Made by a program: the position numbers and the translations under genes. Positions 32,752 to 41,595 of a DNA stretch of 46,725 bases are shown here, piece by piece (positions within the stretch are counted from its first letter, which is position 1; each line of letters opens with the position of its first letter). Origin of the DNA: Roseovarius gahaiensis (GTDB lineage: Bacteria > Pseudomonadota > Alphaproteobacteria > Rhodobacterales > Rhodobacteraceae); contig NZ_JAAORB010000021.1 of the NCBI RefSeq assembly GCF_011601345.1, positions 1-46,725 on the forward strand. The letters are read 5' to 3'. Below the pieces are notes generated by a model. That model was not told the origin of the DNA. It saw nothing but the letters and a program-made list of their open reading frames with translations, and made no database searches.

Positions 32752-33689
32752 GCGGCGTCCTCCCAATTGAGTATCATTTTCAGGCAAGCAGGGTCTTCAA
32801 ACGCCGTGCGATAGGCCTTCGGAGCCTGTTCGGCGGGGGCGTTGTGGGTTATCAAACCACCAAGGCTCAACGCGCCGGTTTCGATCAGCGCCGCCGTGGC
32901 CTGCAGGTCTTCGGGCGTCCATTCAGCAGCCACCCGGAACCGAGCCTCCTTCATGAAGGCCGGCGGAAACGCAAAGCTCAGGGCCTGCGGGTAAAAGCCC
33001 GCCAGAACGATCTCGCCGCCCTTGGCGATGCGCCCCACCAGATCATTGAGAATGTCCGGATTGCCCGATGCGTCATAAATTGCGCGATAATCTTGGCGGG
33101 TGTCCTCTTCGGGGTTGATGACCTCATAGCCTTCGGCGCCACTGCACCGGTCGGCTTGGGTTTCCCATACCGTGGGCGCAGGTGCCCCTGCCGCAACGGT
33201 CAGCCGCGCCAGAAGACGGCCCAGCACACCGTGCCCCACGATCAAGTCCGGCACGGCCTTGTCCAGCCCGGCCATCGCATGGCGCGCAGTCGCGGCCAGC
33301 GCCAAAAGCGCACCTTCTGCCCCTAGCGAAGACTCAATGCGCGTGACGCGCCCCGCATCGGTTACAAGCCGCGACGCGGCGCCACCGAATAGACCATAGG
33401 CCTCACTGAAACAATTCGACCCGGGGACGAAAACGGTATCTCCAGCCTTGAAACCCGTCCCTGGTCCGGCCTCCACCACTTCGCCCGCGGCCTCATAGCC
33501 GGGCACAAGCGGATAGCCCATGCCAGGAAATGGCGGCATCTTTCCAGACCAAAAAAGCTTTTCGGTGCCCGTGGAAATCCCCGAATGCGCAATATCTACG
33601 ACAATATCCCCCGCGCCCGGCGCCTTGAGCGCAAGGGTGTCCAAATGAAGATCCTCAGGACCATTCAGGTAGACAGCGCGGGTATGCAT
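32748..33689 (-). CDS. bchC: 2-desacetyl-2-hydroxyethyl bacteriochlorophyllide a dehydrogenase
   Basis: BchC oxidises the 3-hydroxyethyl group to the acetyl group of bacteriochlorophyllide a. The 313-residue protein is of the medium-chain dehydrogenase type, with [15 protein letters not shown] and [17 protein letters not shown] in the first 80 residues and a nucleotide-binding domain after [11 protein letters not shown]. The ribosome site AGGAGG precedes ATG 33689. It is the first gene after a PpsR-controlled promoter and heads the bchCXYZ-puf superoperon. Confidence 0.96.
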   Translation of the reverse strand: MHTRAVYLNGPEDLHLDTLALKAPGAGDIVVDIAHSGISTGTEKLFWSGKMPPFPGMGYPLVPGYEAAGEVVEAGPGTGFKAGDTVFVPGSNCFSEAYGLFGGAASRLVTDAGRVTRIESSLGAEGALLALAATARHAMAGLDKAVPDLIVGHGVLGRLLARLTVAAGAPAPTVWETQADRCSGAEGYEVINPEEDTRQDYRAIYDASGNPDILNDLVGRIAKGGEIVLAGFYPQALSFAFPPAFMKEARFRVAAEWTPEDLQATAALIETGALSLGGLITHNAPAEQAPKAYRTAFEDPACLKMILNWEDAA

Positions 33690-33756
33690 GGTCGCCTCCT
33701 GTCTGTCTTTCCACCACCCTCAAACGGATTCTGCGGAAATTGGCGGCAGTGCCAGT

Positions 33757-33774
33757 TGTAAGTCTAACCATACA
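33757..33774. promoter_or_regulatory. PpsR-type operator, bchC proximal
   Basis: TGTAAGTCTAACCATACA, a perfect TGT-N12-ACA, 68 bp upstream of the bchC start and overlapping the proposed -10 box. Confidence 0.8.
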
Positions 33775-33782
33775 CACCCAGA

Positions 33783-33800
33783 TGTCAATATTTGTTTACA
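33783..33800. promoter_or_regulatory. PpsR-type operator, bchC distal
   Basis: TGTCAATATTTGTTTACA, a perfect TGT-N12-ACA, 8 bp from the proximal site (26-bp centre spacing) and covering the proposed -35 box. Pairs at this spacing are known cooperative PpsR/CrtJ targets. Confidence 0.85.
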
Positions 33801-33807
33801 CGTTAGA

Positions 33808-33825
33808 TGTATTGGACGTCAGACA
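33808..33825. promoter_or_regulatory. Possible third PpsR-type site overlapping the crtF stop
   Basis: TGTATTGGACGTCAGACA fits TGT-N12-ACA and follows the distal site at about the same spacing (25 bp), but its last bases lie in crtF and the inside is not A+T-rich, so it may be chance. Confidence 0.35.
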
Positions 33826-34961
33826 GGCTTGACGCAAGTCAGGACGCGCGTCACGTAAGGCCGCCGCGGGCGGGGCTGGCTGGATCCTAGGAACCCGGCC
33901 TCTTCGCACAGCTCTGAAATCCGCTCGGGCGATCGCGCCCGTCCGGTACCCATCGCCATGGTATAAAAGGAAAAATAGATGTCTCCCGCGCGCTCGGGGC
34001 GCGCCCCGCCCGCCATCGGTTCTGAGATGATCAAAAGCCCGCCCGGCGGAAGCGCATCAAAGGCCTTGGCCAGCAAATCGCGCACCGTCGCATCGTCATG
34101 ATCATAGAGCACACGGACAAGGGATATGGCATCAGCCCCCTTGGGCAAAGCCCCATCGCGAAACGATCCGGGATGCAGCGAGACACGGCCCAAAATCCCC
34201 GATGACGCCAACCGCGACTCAGCAGCCGGAATGACACTCGGCAAATCCACCAGCATGGCGCGCAACCGGCGGTGCCGCCACAGTGCCTCGGACAGGAAAA
34301 CGCCCGATCCGCCGCCCACGTCCATCACGGTTTCCACCCCACGCAATGACACGGCGCGCAGCGTGTCCTCGGCCACAAGCACTTGCGACTTGGCCATCAG
34401 GCCGGAATACCTCAGGGCCTCATCACATGCCACATCGCTGTCCCCACCCAACACATAAGGCCAGAATTGCGCCAGATGCGTCTCGCCCTCACCACGCAAG
34501 ATTGCGACCGGGTCGGCCATATCCTTGTAGAACGCCGCATTGTGCCGGATCATATCCGTCAGACCCGGCACCCCAAGAATAGCCGCCCCTTTGCGCGCCA
34601 GGGAAAAGCGCCCATCCCGCCCACGTTTGAGCAGGCTCAGGGCGGTGCCCGCCCGCAACAAAGCCTCCATTCGGTCATGCGGCACTTGGCGCCCAAGCGC
34701 CGCCTCTTCAGCAGTCACAGGGCCACTCAAAAGATCTTGAAGCACCTCCAGCTTGATCAAGGCCAGCAGCACTTGAGAGGCAACAAAGCCTTGCAAAATA
34801 TCGAAAATCTCGGCGCCATCCCGACGCGCCATGGATCCGATCAGCGGAACATTCGCGGCGAATTTCTGAAATCCGGGCCTTGCCACCAGACGCGCAAACC
34901 ATCCCCGCCATTGGCTTTTGGGCCGCGCGGCCCGGCCCGGCAGGTCACTGAACGCGGACAC
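33819..34961 (-). CDS. crtF: Demethylspheroidene O-methyltransferase
   Basis: CrtF methylates the 1-hydroxyl group of acyclic carotenoids, using S-adenosylmethionine. The 380-residue protein has an N-terminal dimerisation region, and the SAM-binding motif [16 protein letters not shown] in the second half, as in class-I small-molecule methyltransferases, followed by [13 protein letters not shown]. The start is GTG 34961, 3 bp after the crtE stop; no obvious ribosome site, so translation is probably coupled to crtE. Confidence 0.94.
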   Translation of the reverse strand: MSAFSDLPGRAARPKSQWRGWFARLVARPGFQKFAANVPLIGSMARRDGAEIFDILQGFVASQVLLALIKLEVLQDLLSGPVTAEEAALGRQVPHDRMEALLRAGTALSLLKRGRDGRFSLARKGAAILGVPGLTDMIRHNAAFYKDMADPVAILRGEGETHLAQFWPYVLGGDSDVACDEALRYSGLMAKSQVLVAEDTLRAVSLRGVETVMDVGGGSGVFLSEALWRHRRLRAMLVDLPSVIPAAESRLASSGILGRVSLHPGSFRDGALPKGADAISLVRVLYDHDDATVRDLLAKAFDALPPGGLLIISEPMAGGARPERAGDIYFSFYTMAMGTGRARSPERISELCEEAGFLGSSQPRPRRPYVTRVLTCVKPV

Positions 34962-34964
34962 CGA

Positions 34965-35840
34965 TCAGACCTGATAGCGTTCAGGTAGCTTGGGCATGAT
35001 CGCTTGCGCTTGGCGCCGCACCATCTTGGCCAGATCCGCCTCACCCGGGCATGACGGGATCGAGGCGATGGCCCCGGCCAGAATATCCGACAAATGCGCC
35101 CTGGCCCCCTTCACTCCAAGTGTGGCAACCGCGTTTGGCCGTCCATGAAGGTCGTCCTGACCCACCGGCTTGCCCAGTGCCTCTTCGTCCAGAAGTGCAT
35201 CACGCAGATCATCGGCCACCTGAAACGCCTCACCGATCAAAGCCCCAAGATCGCGCCATGGCTCGGGGTCATGACCGGCCGAGATCGCACCCATTTCCGT
35301 CGACGCAATAAACAGCGCCGCCGTCTTCGACATATGATAGGCCCTCAGATCAATCGAAGCTTCGCTTTCCCAGCCTTGCCCGGCGCAAATGCCGCCCGGC
35401 ATGCCCGACCGCTGCGACAGCGACAGAACCAGCTGCGCCGCGCGCAGGTTTGCATCTTCTGCCCGCCCCGCCCGCACGAGGATTTCAAACGCCAGCATAA
35501 TAAGGCTATCGCCGGTCAAAACCGCCAAAGGCTCGGAATAGGCCCGATGCACCGTAGGCTTGCCGCGCCGGGTATCGGCATCGTCGAAACAGGGCAGATC
35601 ATCATGCACCAGACTGGCGCAGTGGATCAATTCCAGCGCGGCTGCCGCCGCATCACTCATCGCCGGGCAATCATCGCCACAGGCGCCAGCCACCGACAGA
35701 AGGATCGTCGGCCGTATCCGCGCGCCTCCGGGCAAAATTGCGTAACTCAAGGCTTGGCTCAATTTGGCCGGGGCTGTCTCGACCTGCACGCGGCCAAGCG
35801 CGCGCGCCAAGGCGCTGTCAATCCGGTCGGATAGATGCAT
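34965..35840 (-). CDS. crtE: Geranylgeranyl diphosphate synthase
   Basis: CrtE makes geranylgeranyl diphosphate, the shared precursor of carotenoids and the bacteriochlorophyll tail. The 291-residue protein has the first Asp-rich motif DDLPCFD at 80-86 and the second DDLRD at 210-214. I use ATG 35840 (MHLSDRIDSALARAL), with AAGGAGGG upstream; the longer frame to 35882 has no ribosome site. It is divergent from crtD, sharing a PpsR-controlled region of 95 bp. Confidence 0.96.
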   Translation of the reverse strand: MHLSDRIDSALARALGRVQVETAPAKLSQALSYAILPGGARIRPTILLSVAGACGDDCPAMSDAAAAALELIHCASLVHDDLPCFDDADTRRGKPTVHRAYSEPLAVLTGDSLIMLAFEILVRAGRAEDANLRAAQLVLSLSQRSGMPGGICAGQGWESEASIDLRAYHMSKTAALFIASTEMGAISAGHDPEPWRDLGALIGEAFQVADDLRDALLDEEALGKPVGQDDLHGRPNAVATLGVKGARAHLSDILAGAIASIPSCPGEADLAKMVRRQAQAIMPKLPERYQV

Positions 35841-35863
35841 TTCACCCTCCTTGAAGTGATCCG

Positions 35864-35881
35864 TGTCATACATTAATGACA
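35864..35881. promoter_or_regulatory. PpsR-type operator between crtE and crtD (crtE side)
   Basis: TGTCATACATTAATGACA, a good palindrome, 24 bp upstream of the crtE start. Confidence 0.85.
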
Positions 35882-35888
35882 TCTATAA

Positions 35889-35906
35889 TGTAAATTACAC
35901 TGGACA
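35889..35906. promoter_or_regulatory. PpsR-type operator between crtE and crtD (crtD side)
   Basis: TGTAAATTACACTGGACA, a second TGT-N12-ACA, 7 bp from the first (25-bp centre spacing) and 30 bp upstream of the crtD start; the pair could repress both divergent genes. Confidence 0.8.
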
Positions 35907-35935
35907 CTTTTATCGAACGAGTCAACACTCGAGCC

Positions 35936-37507
35936 ATGACATCCAAGGCTTCCTCCGGATCTGCGGGATCGCGCGCAATCGTGATTGGCGCGGGCGTCGC
36001 GGGCCTTGCTGCAGCAGCGCGTCTTGCGCAGGCAGGTCTGCACGTCACCGTGTTGGAACGCCATTCCGCCCCCGGCGGTCGCATGCGTACCCTGCCCTCG
36101 GCGGCTGGCCCTTTGGATGCGGGACCGACCGTTCTGACCATGCGCGCGGTCTTTGACGACCTGTTCCAGACCCTCGGAACGCGGCTTGAGGATCATATCA
36201 CGCTTATCCCCCAGCATTGCATCGCGCGGCATTTCTGGCCGGACGGCAGCACGCTGGACCTGTTTGATGACGAGACCAGGAACACCGAAGCTATCCACGC
36301 CTTTGCCGGAGCGCGCGCCGCCAAGCAATTTCGCAAGTTCGCACATCGCGCACGCCGGTTGTTCGAGGGCTTCGATGCGCCGATGATGCAGGCCCCCGCC
36401 CCGTCCTTGCCCGGGCTTGCAATGCATGTTGCGGCCCGGCCATGGCTGATACCGGACATGGCCCCGACGGCGACACTCGCGCAATTGCTTGATCGCAGTT
36501 TTGATGACTCGCGGCTTGCGCAGCTTTTTGGCCGCTACGCGACCTATATAGGCGGCTCACCCTATGAAGTGCCCGCGCTCCTCTCGCTTATTTGGCAGGC
36601 CGAGGCGGCGGGGGTCTGGGCCGTCAAAGGCGGCATGCACCAATTGGCCTGTGCGCTGCAATCGCTCGCCAACAGCAAGGGAGTGCATTTTCACTATGAC
36701 GCGGATGTCTCTGACATCATGGTCCACGCAGGTGATGCCACTGGTGTTCGACTGACAGACGGAACCATCCATACCTCCGATATCATTGTTTTCAATGGCG
36801 ATCCCCGCGCCTTGGCCACCGGTCTTTTGGGCAAACCCGCAACCTCTGTGGCGCCACAAACCAAACGCATCCCGCGCAGTCTTTCGGCCGAAGTCTGGGC
36901 CTTTGCGGCAACACCCAATGGCCCCGATTTGGCCTATCACAATGTGTTTTTCCGCGATCAGGCGAAACCTGAATTCGATGCCATCGCCCAAGGCCGCCTT
37001 GTGCCTGACCCTACCCTTTATATCTGCGCGCAGGATCGCGCGACCGGCGCGGCCCCACCGCCAGTTGAACGGTTCGAGATCATTGCCAACGCCGCCCCCC
37101 TGACTGACATGCAGACACCCGAGGAGTTTTCCCGATGCCAGACTCGCAGCTTCCAGACGCTGGCCAAATTCGGCCTGACCTTCGATCCGATACCGCAGAG
37201 CCCAGCGCTGACCACGCCGCAGGGCTTCGACACCCTTTTTCCGGCGACGGCAGGTTCCCTCTACGGGCAGAGCCCACATGGCACGACCGCAACTTTTCAG
37301 AGGCCCACGGCCCGGACACCGATCAAGGGGCTGTATCTGGTCGGGGGCGGGACGCATCCGGGGGCGGGTGTGCCGATGGCAGCCCTCTCCGCGCGGCACG
37401 CGGCCGAGGCGATCTTGAGCGACCGAACTTCAACATCGCGGTCCCGCCAAACGGATACGCATGGTGGTATATCGACGGGATCAGTGACGGCGGCGGGCGA
37501 TCGCTAA
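35936..37507 (+). CDS. crtD: 1-hydroxycarotenoid 3,4-desaturase (methoxyneurosporene dehydrogenase)
   Basis: CrtD introduces the 3,4 double bond in hydroxylated or methoxylated acyclic carotenoids. The 523-residue protein belongs to the CrtI/CrtD family, with the FAD motif AIVIGAGVAGLAAAARLAQAG (14-34 in two pieces) and the GPTVLTMRAVFDDLF motif that separates CrtD from CrtI. The C-terminal segment GGGTHPGAGVPMAALS closes the FAD site. The last residues after about 500 overlap the crtC core in another frame, as described under crtC. It is divergent from crtE. Confidence 0.94.
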   Translation: MTSKASSGSAGSRAIVIGAGVAGLAAAARLAQAGLHVTVLERHSAPGGRMRTLPSAAGPLDAGPTVLTMRAVFDDLFQTLGTRLEDHITLIPQHCIARHFWPDGSTLDLFDDETRNTEAIHAFAGARAAKQFRKFAHRARRLFEGFDAPMMQAPAPSLPGLAMHVAARPWLIPDMAPTATLAQLLDRSFDDSRLAQLFGRYATYIGGSPYEVPALLSLIWQAEAAGVWAVKGGMHQLACALQSLANSKGVHFHYDADVSDIMVHAGDATGVRLTDGTIHTSDIIVFNGDPRALATGLLGKPATSVAPQTKRIPRSLSAEVWAFAATPNGPDLAYHNVFFRDQAKPEFDAIAQGRLVPDPTLYICAQDRATGAAPPPVERFEIIANAAPLTDMQTPEEFSRCQTRSFQTLAKFGLTFDPIPQSPALTTPQGFDTLFPATAGSLYGQSPHGTTATFQRPTARTPIKGLYLVGGGTHPGAGVPMAALSARHAAEAILSDRTSTSRSRQTDTHGGISTGSVTAAGDR

Positions 37508-38352
37508 GCATCATCGCCTTCATCGGTTCGGTGTTTTCACCTTGGTATGCATGGTCAGGGCGGCGCGCGCCGGAAAACAACGTCTGCATCAACGTGGCCA
37601 CCTATGGCCCCGGAGGGCGCTTCACCATGACCGATCGGGGCCAAAGCGCCCTGCGCCAATCGCCGGATCACTTTACGGTTGGCCCCTCATCCTTGCACTG
37701 GACTGGCGAAGAGCTGGTGATTGCCATCAACGAAATCGGCTCACCGCCCTTGGTCTTGCGGGTGCGGGGCACAATCAGGGTGCGCCCCACGGCGCTGACC
37801 TCGGTGGAATTGCCGCTGACCGAGGATGGCGCGCATATCTGGCGCCCCTTCGCGCCGACCTGCTCAATCCGTGTCGACCTTGAGGCACAGGGTTGGCAAT
37901 GGGATGGGCATGGCTATTTCGATGCCAACTTTGGCACGCGCGCCCTTGAACAAGACTTCAGCTATTGGACATGGGGGCGTTTTCCCACCGGGCGCGGCTC
38001 CACCTGCTTTTACGATGCCAAACGGCTTGATGGCTCCGAACTTGGGGTCGGTGTTCAATTTGACGATTGCGGCCATGCCAAAGCCATCACGCCACCCCCA
38101 AAGGCGCGGTTGAAACGCAGCCTTTGGGCCCTGCGCCGTGAAATCCGCGCCGATTCCGGGGCGCAGCCCGAACAAGTTCAAAGCATGCTGGATGCGCCAT
38201 TCTACAGCCGCGCAACGGTAAAAACCCGGATCAACGGTGAGGACACGGTCGGCGTGCACGAAGCGCTTGATCTCAAACGCTTTCGCTCGCCACTGCTCAA
38301 GCCGATGCTTGCCGTGCGCGTGCCGCGCCGGAACCGCTGGCGCTTTGATTAG
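37135..38352 (+). CDS. crtC: Carotenoid 1,2-hydratase (hydroxyneurosporene synthase), start uncertain
   Basis: CrtC adds water to the 1,2 double bond of neurosporene or related carotenoids. The conserved core is seen from about 37438: GYAWWYIDGISD, IAFIGSVFSPWYAWSGRR, then RPFAPTCSIRVDLEAQG and FGTRALEQDFSYWTWGRFP. The start given (405 residues) is the only ATG, GTG, TTG or CTG in this frame before the core, and it has GAGGAG 8 bp upstream, but it lies 373 bp inside crtD and would add about 95 low-complexity residues unknown in the family. The true start may be a non-standard codon or may have been lost. The end overlaps the tspO stop by 4 bp. Confidence 0.85.
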   Translation: MPDSQLPDAGQIRPDLRSDTAEPSADHAAGLRHPFSGDGRFPLRAEPTWHDRNFSEAHGPDTDQGAVSGRGRDASGGGCADGSPLRAARGRGDLERPNFNIAVPPNGYAWWYIDGISDGGGRSLSIIAFIGSVFSPWYAWSGRRAPENNVCINVATYGPGGRFTMTDRGQSALRQSPDHFTVGPSSLHWTGEELVIAINEIGSPPLVLRVRGTIRVRPTALTSVELPLTEDGAHIWRPFAPTCSIRVDLEAQGWQWDGHGYFDANFGTRALEQDFSYWTWGRFPTGRGSTCFYDAKRLDGSELGVGVQFDDCGHAKAITPPPKARLKRSLWALRREIRADSGAQPEQVQSMLDAPFYSRATVKTRINGEDTVGVHEALDLKRFRSPLLKPMLAVRVPRRNRWRFD

Positions 38353-38825
38353 CTTTCGGAGGGTGCGGCGGCCGCATCGGGGTTCAAACGCAGTACCGAC
38401 AGGTTCAGGGCCCCAGCAACGCTGACCCAAACCAGATACGGGATGAACAACGCACCGGCCAACCAATCCACCATCCAAAGCGCGACCATCGTCGCCGCGA
38501 CCGACACCCATAGCCCAACCAGCACAATCAAGCCAAGGCGCATGTTGCGCAGGCCGAAAAATACAGGCGTCCACAGACCGTTCAGCGCGATTTGCAAAGA
38601 CCAAAGCGCCATGGCCAAACCATTGTCGGGGCTGATTGCGGCGCGGGCGCCTGCCGTCGCCATACAAATATAAAGGGTGGTCCAGGCCACAGGGAACAGC
38701 CAATTGGGTGGGGTCCAGCTGGGTTTGTTCAACCGCTTATACCACGCCCCGGGCGGAAACAGGCCGCCGGTGCTACCCGCTGCGAAACAAGCCGCCAAGA
38801 AAATCGCGAAATAGACCCAAATCAT
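38349..38825 (-). CDS. tspO: TspO/MBR-type tryptophan-rich sensory protein
   Basis: TspO is an outer-membrane or membrane tetrapyrrole-binding protein; in Rhodobacter it negatively affects photosynthesis gene expression in response to oxygen. The 158-residue product has five hydrophobic helices and the family signature (WYKRLNKPSWTPPNWLFPVAWTT cut around residues 28-50). It shares ATGA with the crtB stop and its stop overlaps that of crtC. The order tspO-crtB-crtI is typical. Confidence 0.94.
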   Translation of the reverse strand: MIWVYFAIFLAACFAAGSTGGLFPPGAWYKRLNKPSWTPPNWLFPVAWTTLYICMATAGARAAISPDNGLAMALWSLQIALNGLWTPVFFGLRNMRLGLIVLVGLWVSVAATMVALWMVDWLAGALFIPYLVWVSVAGALNLSVLRLNPDAAAAPSES

Positions 38826-39871
38826 GCCGTGACACTACCTTCCGCAGCAGGTTGCTTCAATGCCTCATTGCGTGCGGCATCCTGCGCCTTGAGACCGGCC
38901 ATGGTCTCATAGAGCGTATCGCTCCAGTCATTCACAGGCACAGTTTCCTCCGCGGCCGCCTCGACCAGAAACGCCGTTTCGGGCGAAGGCTGCGCAAAGA
39001 TCACCGGCGATGTTGGCATGACAACGCTACCCGCCGCACGTAGGCCAGACAGGCACAACCACCCAATTTTTTGCGCCCCATTGGTGCGGGCCCGCGCCGA
39101 GATCGAATCACATCCAGCACGGCGCAACTGACCTCCAATCCCCGCGTAGATATAGCGCGCCGCAAAAATGCCCGGACGACACGAAAGCGGCAAGGCTGCG
39201 ATTCCGGCCTCGGACCGAGCATAAAGCTCATCCGCCTCATGCAACAACCGTTTCACCAGTTGGGCGACAACCGGCGTCGGGCGCGGCGACTCAAGAAAGG
39301 CCTCTGGCGCAAGCCCCGCCTCCTCCATCCAGTCTGTGGGCAGGTACAGGCGCCCCTCACGGGCGTCTTCGCCGACATCGCGGGCAATGTTGGTCAACTG
39401 CATCGCCACACCCAAATCACTGGCCCGCGCCAGCGCATTTTGGTCGCGCACTCGCATCAAAACGCACATCATCACACCCACGGCCGAGGCAACGCGGGCC
39501 GCGTAACTGCGCAACTCAGACAGGGTCGCGTACCGTGTCTCCATCGCGTCCCAAGCCAAACCTTCCAAAAGCGCCTCTGGCAAGGCGCGCGGCATGTCGT
39601 AATCTTCGATGATGGCGGCAAAGGCGCGATCGGCCGGTGAATTGCGCGGCTTGCCCGCATAGGCCAGATCCAACCGCTCGTGCAGGCGCAAGACGGCGCT
39701 GGCCTTTTCGGGCTGCAAGTCCACTGCGTCATCCGCCAGACGGCAAAAGGCATAAAGCGCCAAGGCCGGATTGCGCACATGGGCCGGCAACAGGCGCGAT
39801 GCGGCGTGAAACGACAATGACCCATGCCGTATCGCCGCCTCGCAATGCGCCATATCCTGCGGGGCGATCAT
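38822..39871 (-). CDS. crtB: Phytoene synthase
   Basis: CrtB condenses two geranylgeranyl diphosphates to phytoene. The 349-residue protein contains the first Asp motif DDAVD (47-51) and the second NIARDVGEDAREGRLYLP near residues 160-180, typical of squalene/phytoene synthases. Its ATG shares bases with the crtI stop (ATGA), and its stop overlaps the tspO ATG, so crtI-crtB-tspO form a translationally coupled operon. Length is normal. Confidence 0.96.
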   Translation of the reverse strand: MIAPQDMAHCEAAIRHGSLSFHAASRLLPAHVRNPALALYAFCRLADDAVDLQPEKASAVLRLHERLDLAYAGKPRNSPADRAFAAIIEDYDMPRALPEALLEGLAWDAMETRYATLSELRSYAARVASAVGVMMCVLMRVRDQNALARASDLGVAMQLTNIARDVGEDAREGRLYLPTDWMEEAGLAPEAFLESPRPTPVVAQLVKRLLHEADELYARSEAGIAALPLSCRPGIFAARYIYAGIGGQLRRAGCDSISARARTNGAQKIGWLCLSGLRAAGSVVMPTSPVIFAQPSPETAFLVEAAAEETVPVNDWSDTLYETMAGLKAQDAARNEALKQPAAEGSVTA

Positions 39872-41421
39872 CTTTCGGCCACCGTTTCCGGGTCGGGCAC
39901 CAGGCTATCCAACACCTCGGCGCTGGAAATCACCCCCGGCAGTCCGGCCCCCGGGTGCGTCCCCGCGCCCACCAGATACAGACCTTCTGCCTCCTCGCTC
40001 ACGTTATGCGGCCGGAACCATGCACTCTGCAAAATCCGCGGCTCGATCGAGAACCCCGAGCCATGAGGACTCAGGTATCGGTCCCGAAAGGTTTCCGGCG
40101 TGAACACGGTTGAGGCCGTCAGGTGATCACCCAAGCCGGGCAATAGCTGATCCTCCAGAACCTTTTGCACCTTCTGACGATATCCCTCTGCCGCTTCGGT
40201 CCAATCCACCGGGTCATCATGGCCCAGATGCGGCACGGGGCTGAGGGCATAAAATGTATCGCCACCCTCGGGTGCGACACTGGGATCAGTCACACTGGGG
40301 CGATGCACGTAAAGGCTCATGTCGTCAGACAGATGCCCGTTGATAAAGATATCACGCACAAGCCCCTTGTAACGCGGCCCATTAAGGATGGTGTGATGCC
40401 CCACCTCGGGCCAAAGGTCTTTGGTGTTGCGGGTGCCGAAGTACCAAACGAAAAGCCCCATGGACCAGCGCGAGCGCTTCAACTTTTGAGGCGTCCACCG
40501 CTTGCGCCGGTCATTTCGCAACAGCCGATCATAGGTGTGGCCCGCATCGGCATTGGAAACCACGACCTTGGCCGTCAGGATTTCTCCGGTCGTCAGGCGC
40601 ACACCCCTTGCGCGCCCCTTGTCCAGAAGGATCTCATCGACCTCGGCGTTCTGAATCACCTGGCCGCCCTGATCCTCGATCGCCTTGACCATGGCCCGCG
40701 CGATGGCATCCACGCCGCCCATCGCATAATGGACGCCAAATTCTTTCTCCAAGTGACTGACAAGGGTGTACATCGAGGTCACGTTGAAAGGATCGCCGCC
40801 GATGAACAGCGGATGAAACGACAACGCCATACGCAGGCGTTCGTCCTTCACACGCCGCGCCGCGTGCCCATAGACCGAGCGATCTGCGCGCAGCCATGCG
40901 AATTTGGGCAAGACTTTCAGCAAATCGGGGAATCTGTGCATGCTGCGGCGGCCCAGATCTTCAAATCCGAACCAATAGCGCCGCTCGCTGTCTTTGAGGA
41001 ACGTGTCATAGCCCGCCACATCCATGGGCGAAAGCCGCGCCACTTCCGCGCGCATCGCATCGCTGTCTTTGCGCGCCGCAAACCGGCTGCCATCCGGCCA
41101 GCGTATCTCGTAGAATGGATCAAGCGGGCGCAGATCCACCTCGGCGTCAAAGTCCCGGCCGCACGCAGCCCACAGGCCGCGAAATATCTGCGGAACCGTC
41201 ACAATCGTCGGGCCAAGATCAAATCGATGACCGTTTTCCCAAATCGCCGATCCGCGGCCCCCGGGGCCATCAAGGCGGTCCAGAACAATCACCTGATACC
41301 CGCGCGCGCCCAATCGCATCGCCGAGGCCAAGCCCCCCAAACCGGCACCAATGACGACCGCGCGAGGTGGCATGGCCTCACTTGCCTTTTGCTTCAGGCC
41401 TGGATCAAGACGTGTCAACAT
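39868..41421 (-). CDS. crtI: Phytoene desaturase
   Basis: CrtI performs three desaturations from phytoene to neurosporene, the entry to the spheroidene branch. The 517-residue protein has the FAD motif AVVIGAGLGGLASAMRLGARG (21-41 in two pieces), RFDLGPTIVTVPQIF in the substrate region, and the C-terminal GAGTHPGAGLPGVISSAEV. The ATG at 41421 has AGGG nearby; M17 is an alternative. It is divergent from crtA and shares its upstream PpsR site. Confidence 0.95.
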   Translation of the reverse strand: MLTRLDPGLKQKASEAMPPRAVVIGAGLGGLASAMRLGARGYQVIVLDRLDGPGGRGSAIWENGHRFDLGPTIVTVPQIFRGLWAACGRDFDAEVDLRPLDPFYEIRWPDGSRFAARKDSDAMRAEVARLSPMDVAGYDTFLKDSERRYWFGFEDLGRRSMHRFPDLLKVLPKFAWLRADRSVYGHAARRVKDERLRMALSFHPLFIGGDPFNVTSMYTLVSHLEKEFGVHYAMGGVDAIARAMVKAIEDQGGQVIQNAEVDEILLDKGRARGVRLTTGEILTAKVVVSNADAGHTYDRLLRNDRRKRWTPQKLKRSRWSMGLFVWYFGTRNTKDLWPEVGHHTILNGPRYKGLVRDIFINGHLSDDMSLYVHRPSVTDPSVAPEGGDTFYALSPVPHLGHDDPVDWTEAAEGYRQKVQKVLEDQLLPGLGDHLTASTVFTPETFRDRYLSPHGSGFSIEPRILQSAWFRPHNVSEEAEGLYLVGAGTHPGAGLPGVISSAEVLDSLVPDPETVAER

Positions 41422-41437
41422 TATGCAACCCTACACA

Positions 41438-41455
41438 TGTCTAACTTAATTGACA
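41438..41455. promoter_or_regulatory. PpsR-type operator between crtI and crtA
   Basis: TGTCTAACTTAATTGACA, a perfect TGT-N12-ACA, 16 bp upstream of the crtI start and about 75 bp from the crtA ribosome site. A degenerate partner (TGT-N12-ACC at 41413-41430) overlaps the crtI start. Confidence 0.8.
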
Positions 41456-41595
41456 ATTGGACAATATACCTCTTTCGCAAGAGCGAAATGCATGTCAATC
41501 TTGGCTAACGAACACCAAGGAGTGCCGATATACAAACCGTAAGCATCAGCTTTTTCCGTTTCCCACCAGGGCTGTCGCGGCTCTGGGCGCTTGGC

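Larger units (their letters stand above)
33690..33818 (-). promoter_or_regulatory. bchC promoter region
   Basis: 129-bp gap between crtF and bchC. On the minus strand, TTGACA (33788-33783), a 16-bp spacer and TAGACT (33766-33761) form a plausible sigma-70 promoter. One PpsR palindrome covers its -35 box and another its -10 box, the classic paired arrangement for the bchC promoter. Confidence 0.7.

Noticed and set aside
37430..37507. Programmed frameshift making a CrtD-CrtC fusion
   Set aside because: The needed shift is -1, but I saw no slippery heptamer with a following structure in the overlap.
41413..41430. Second PpsR site at crtI
   Set aside because: TGT-N12-ACC; the last half-site is imperfect and it overlaps the crtI start, so I list it only as degenerate.
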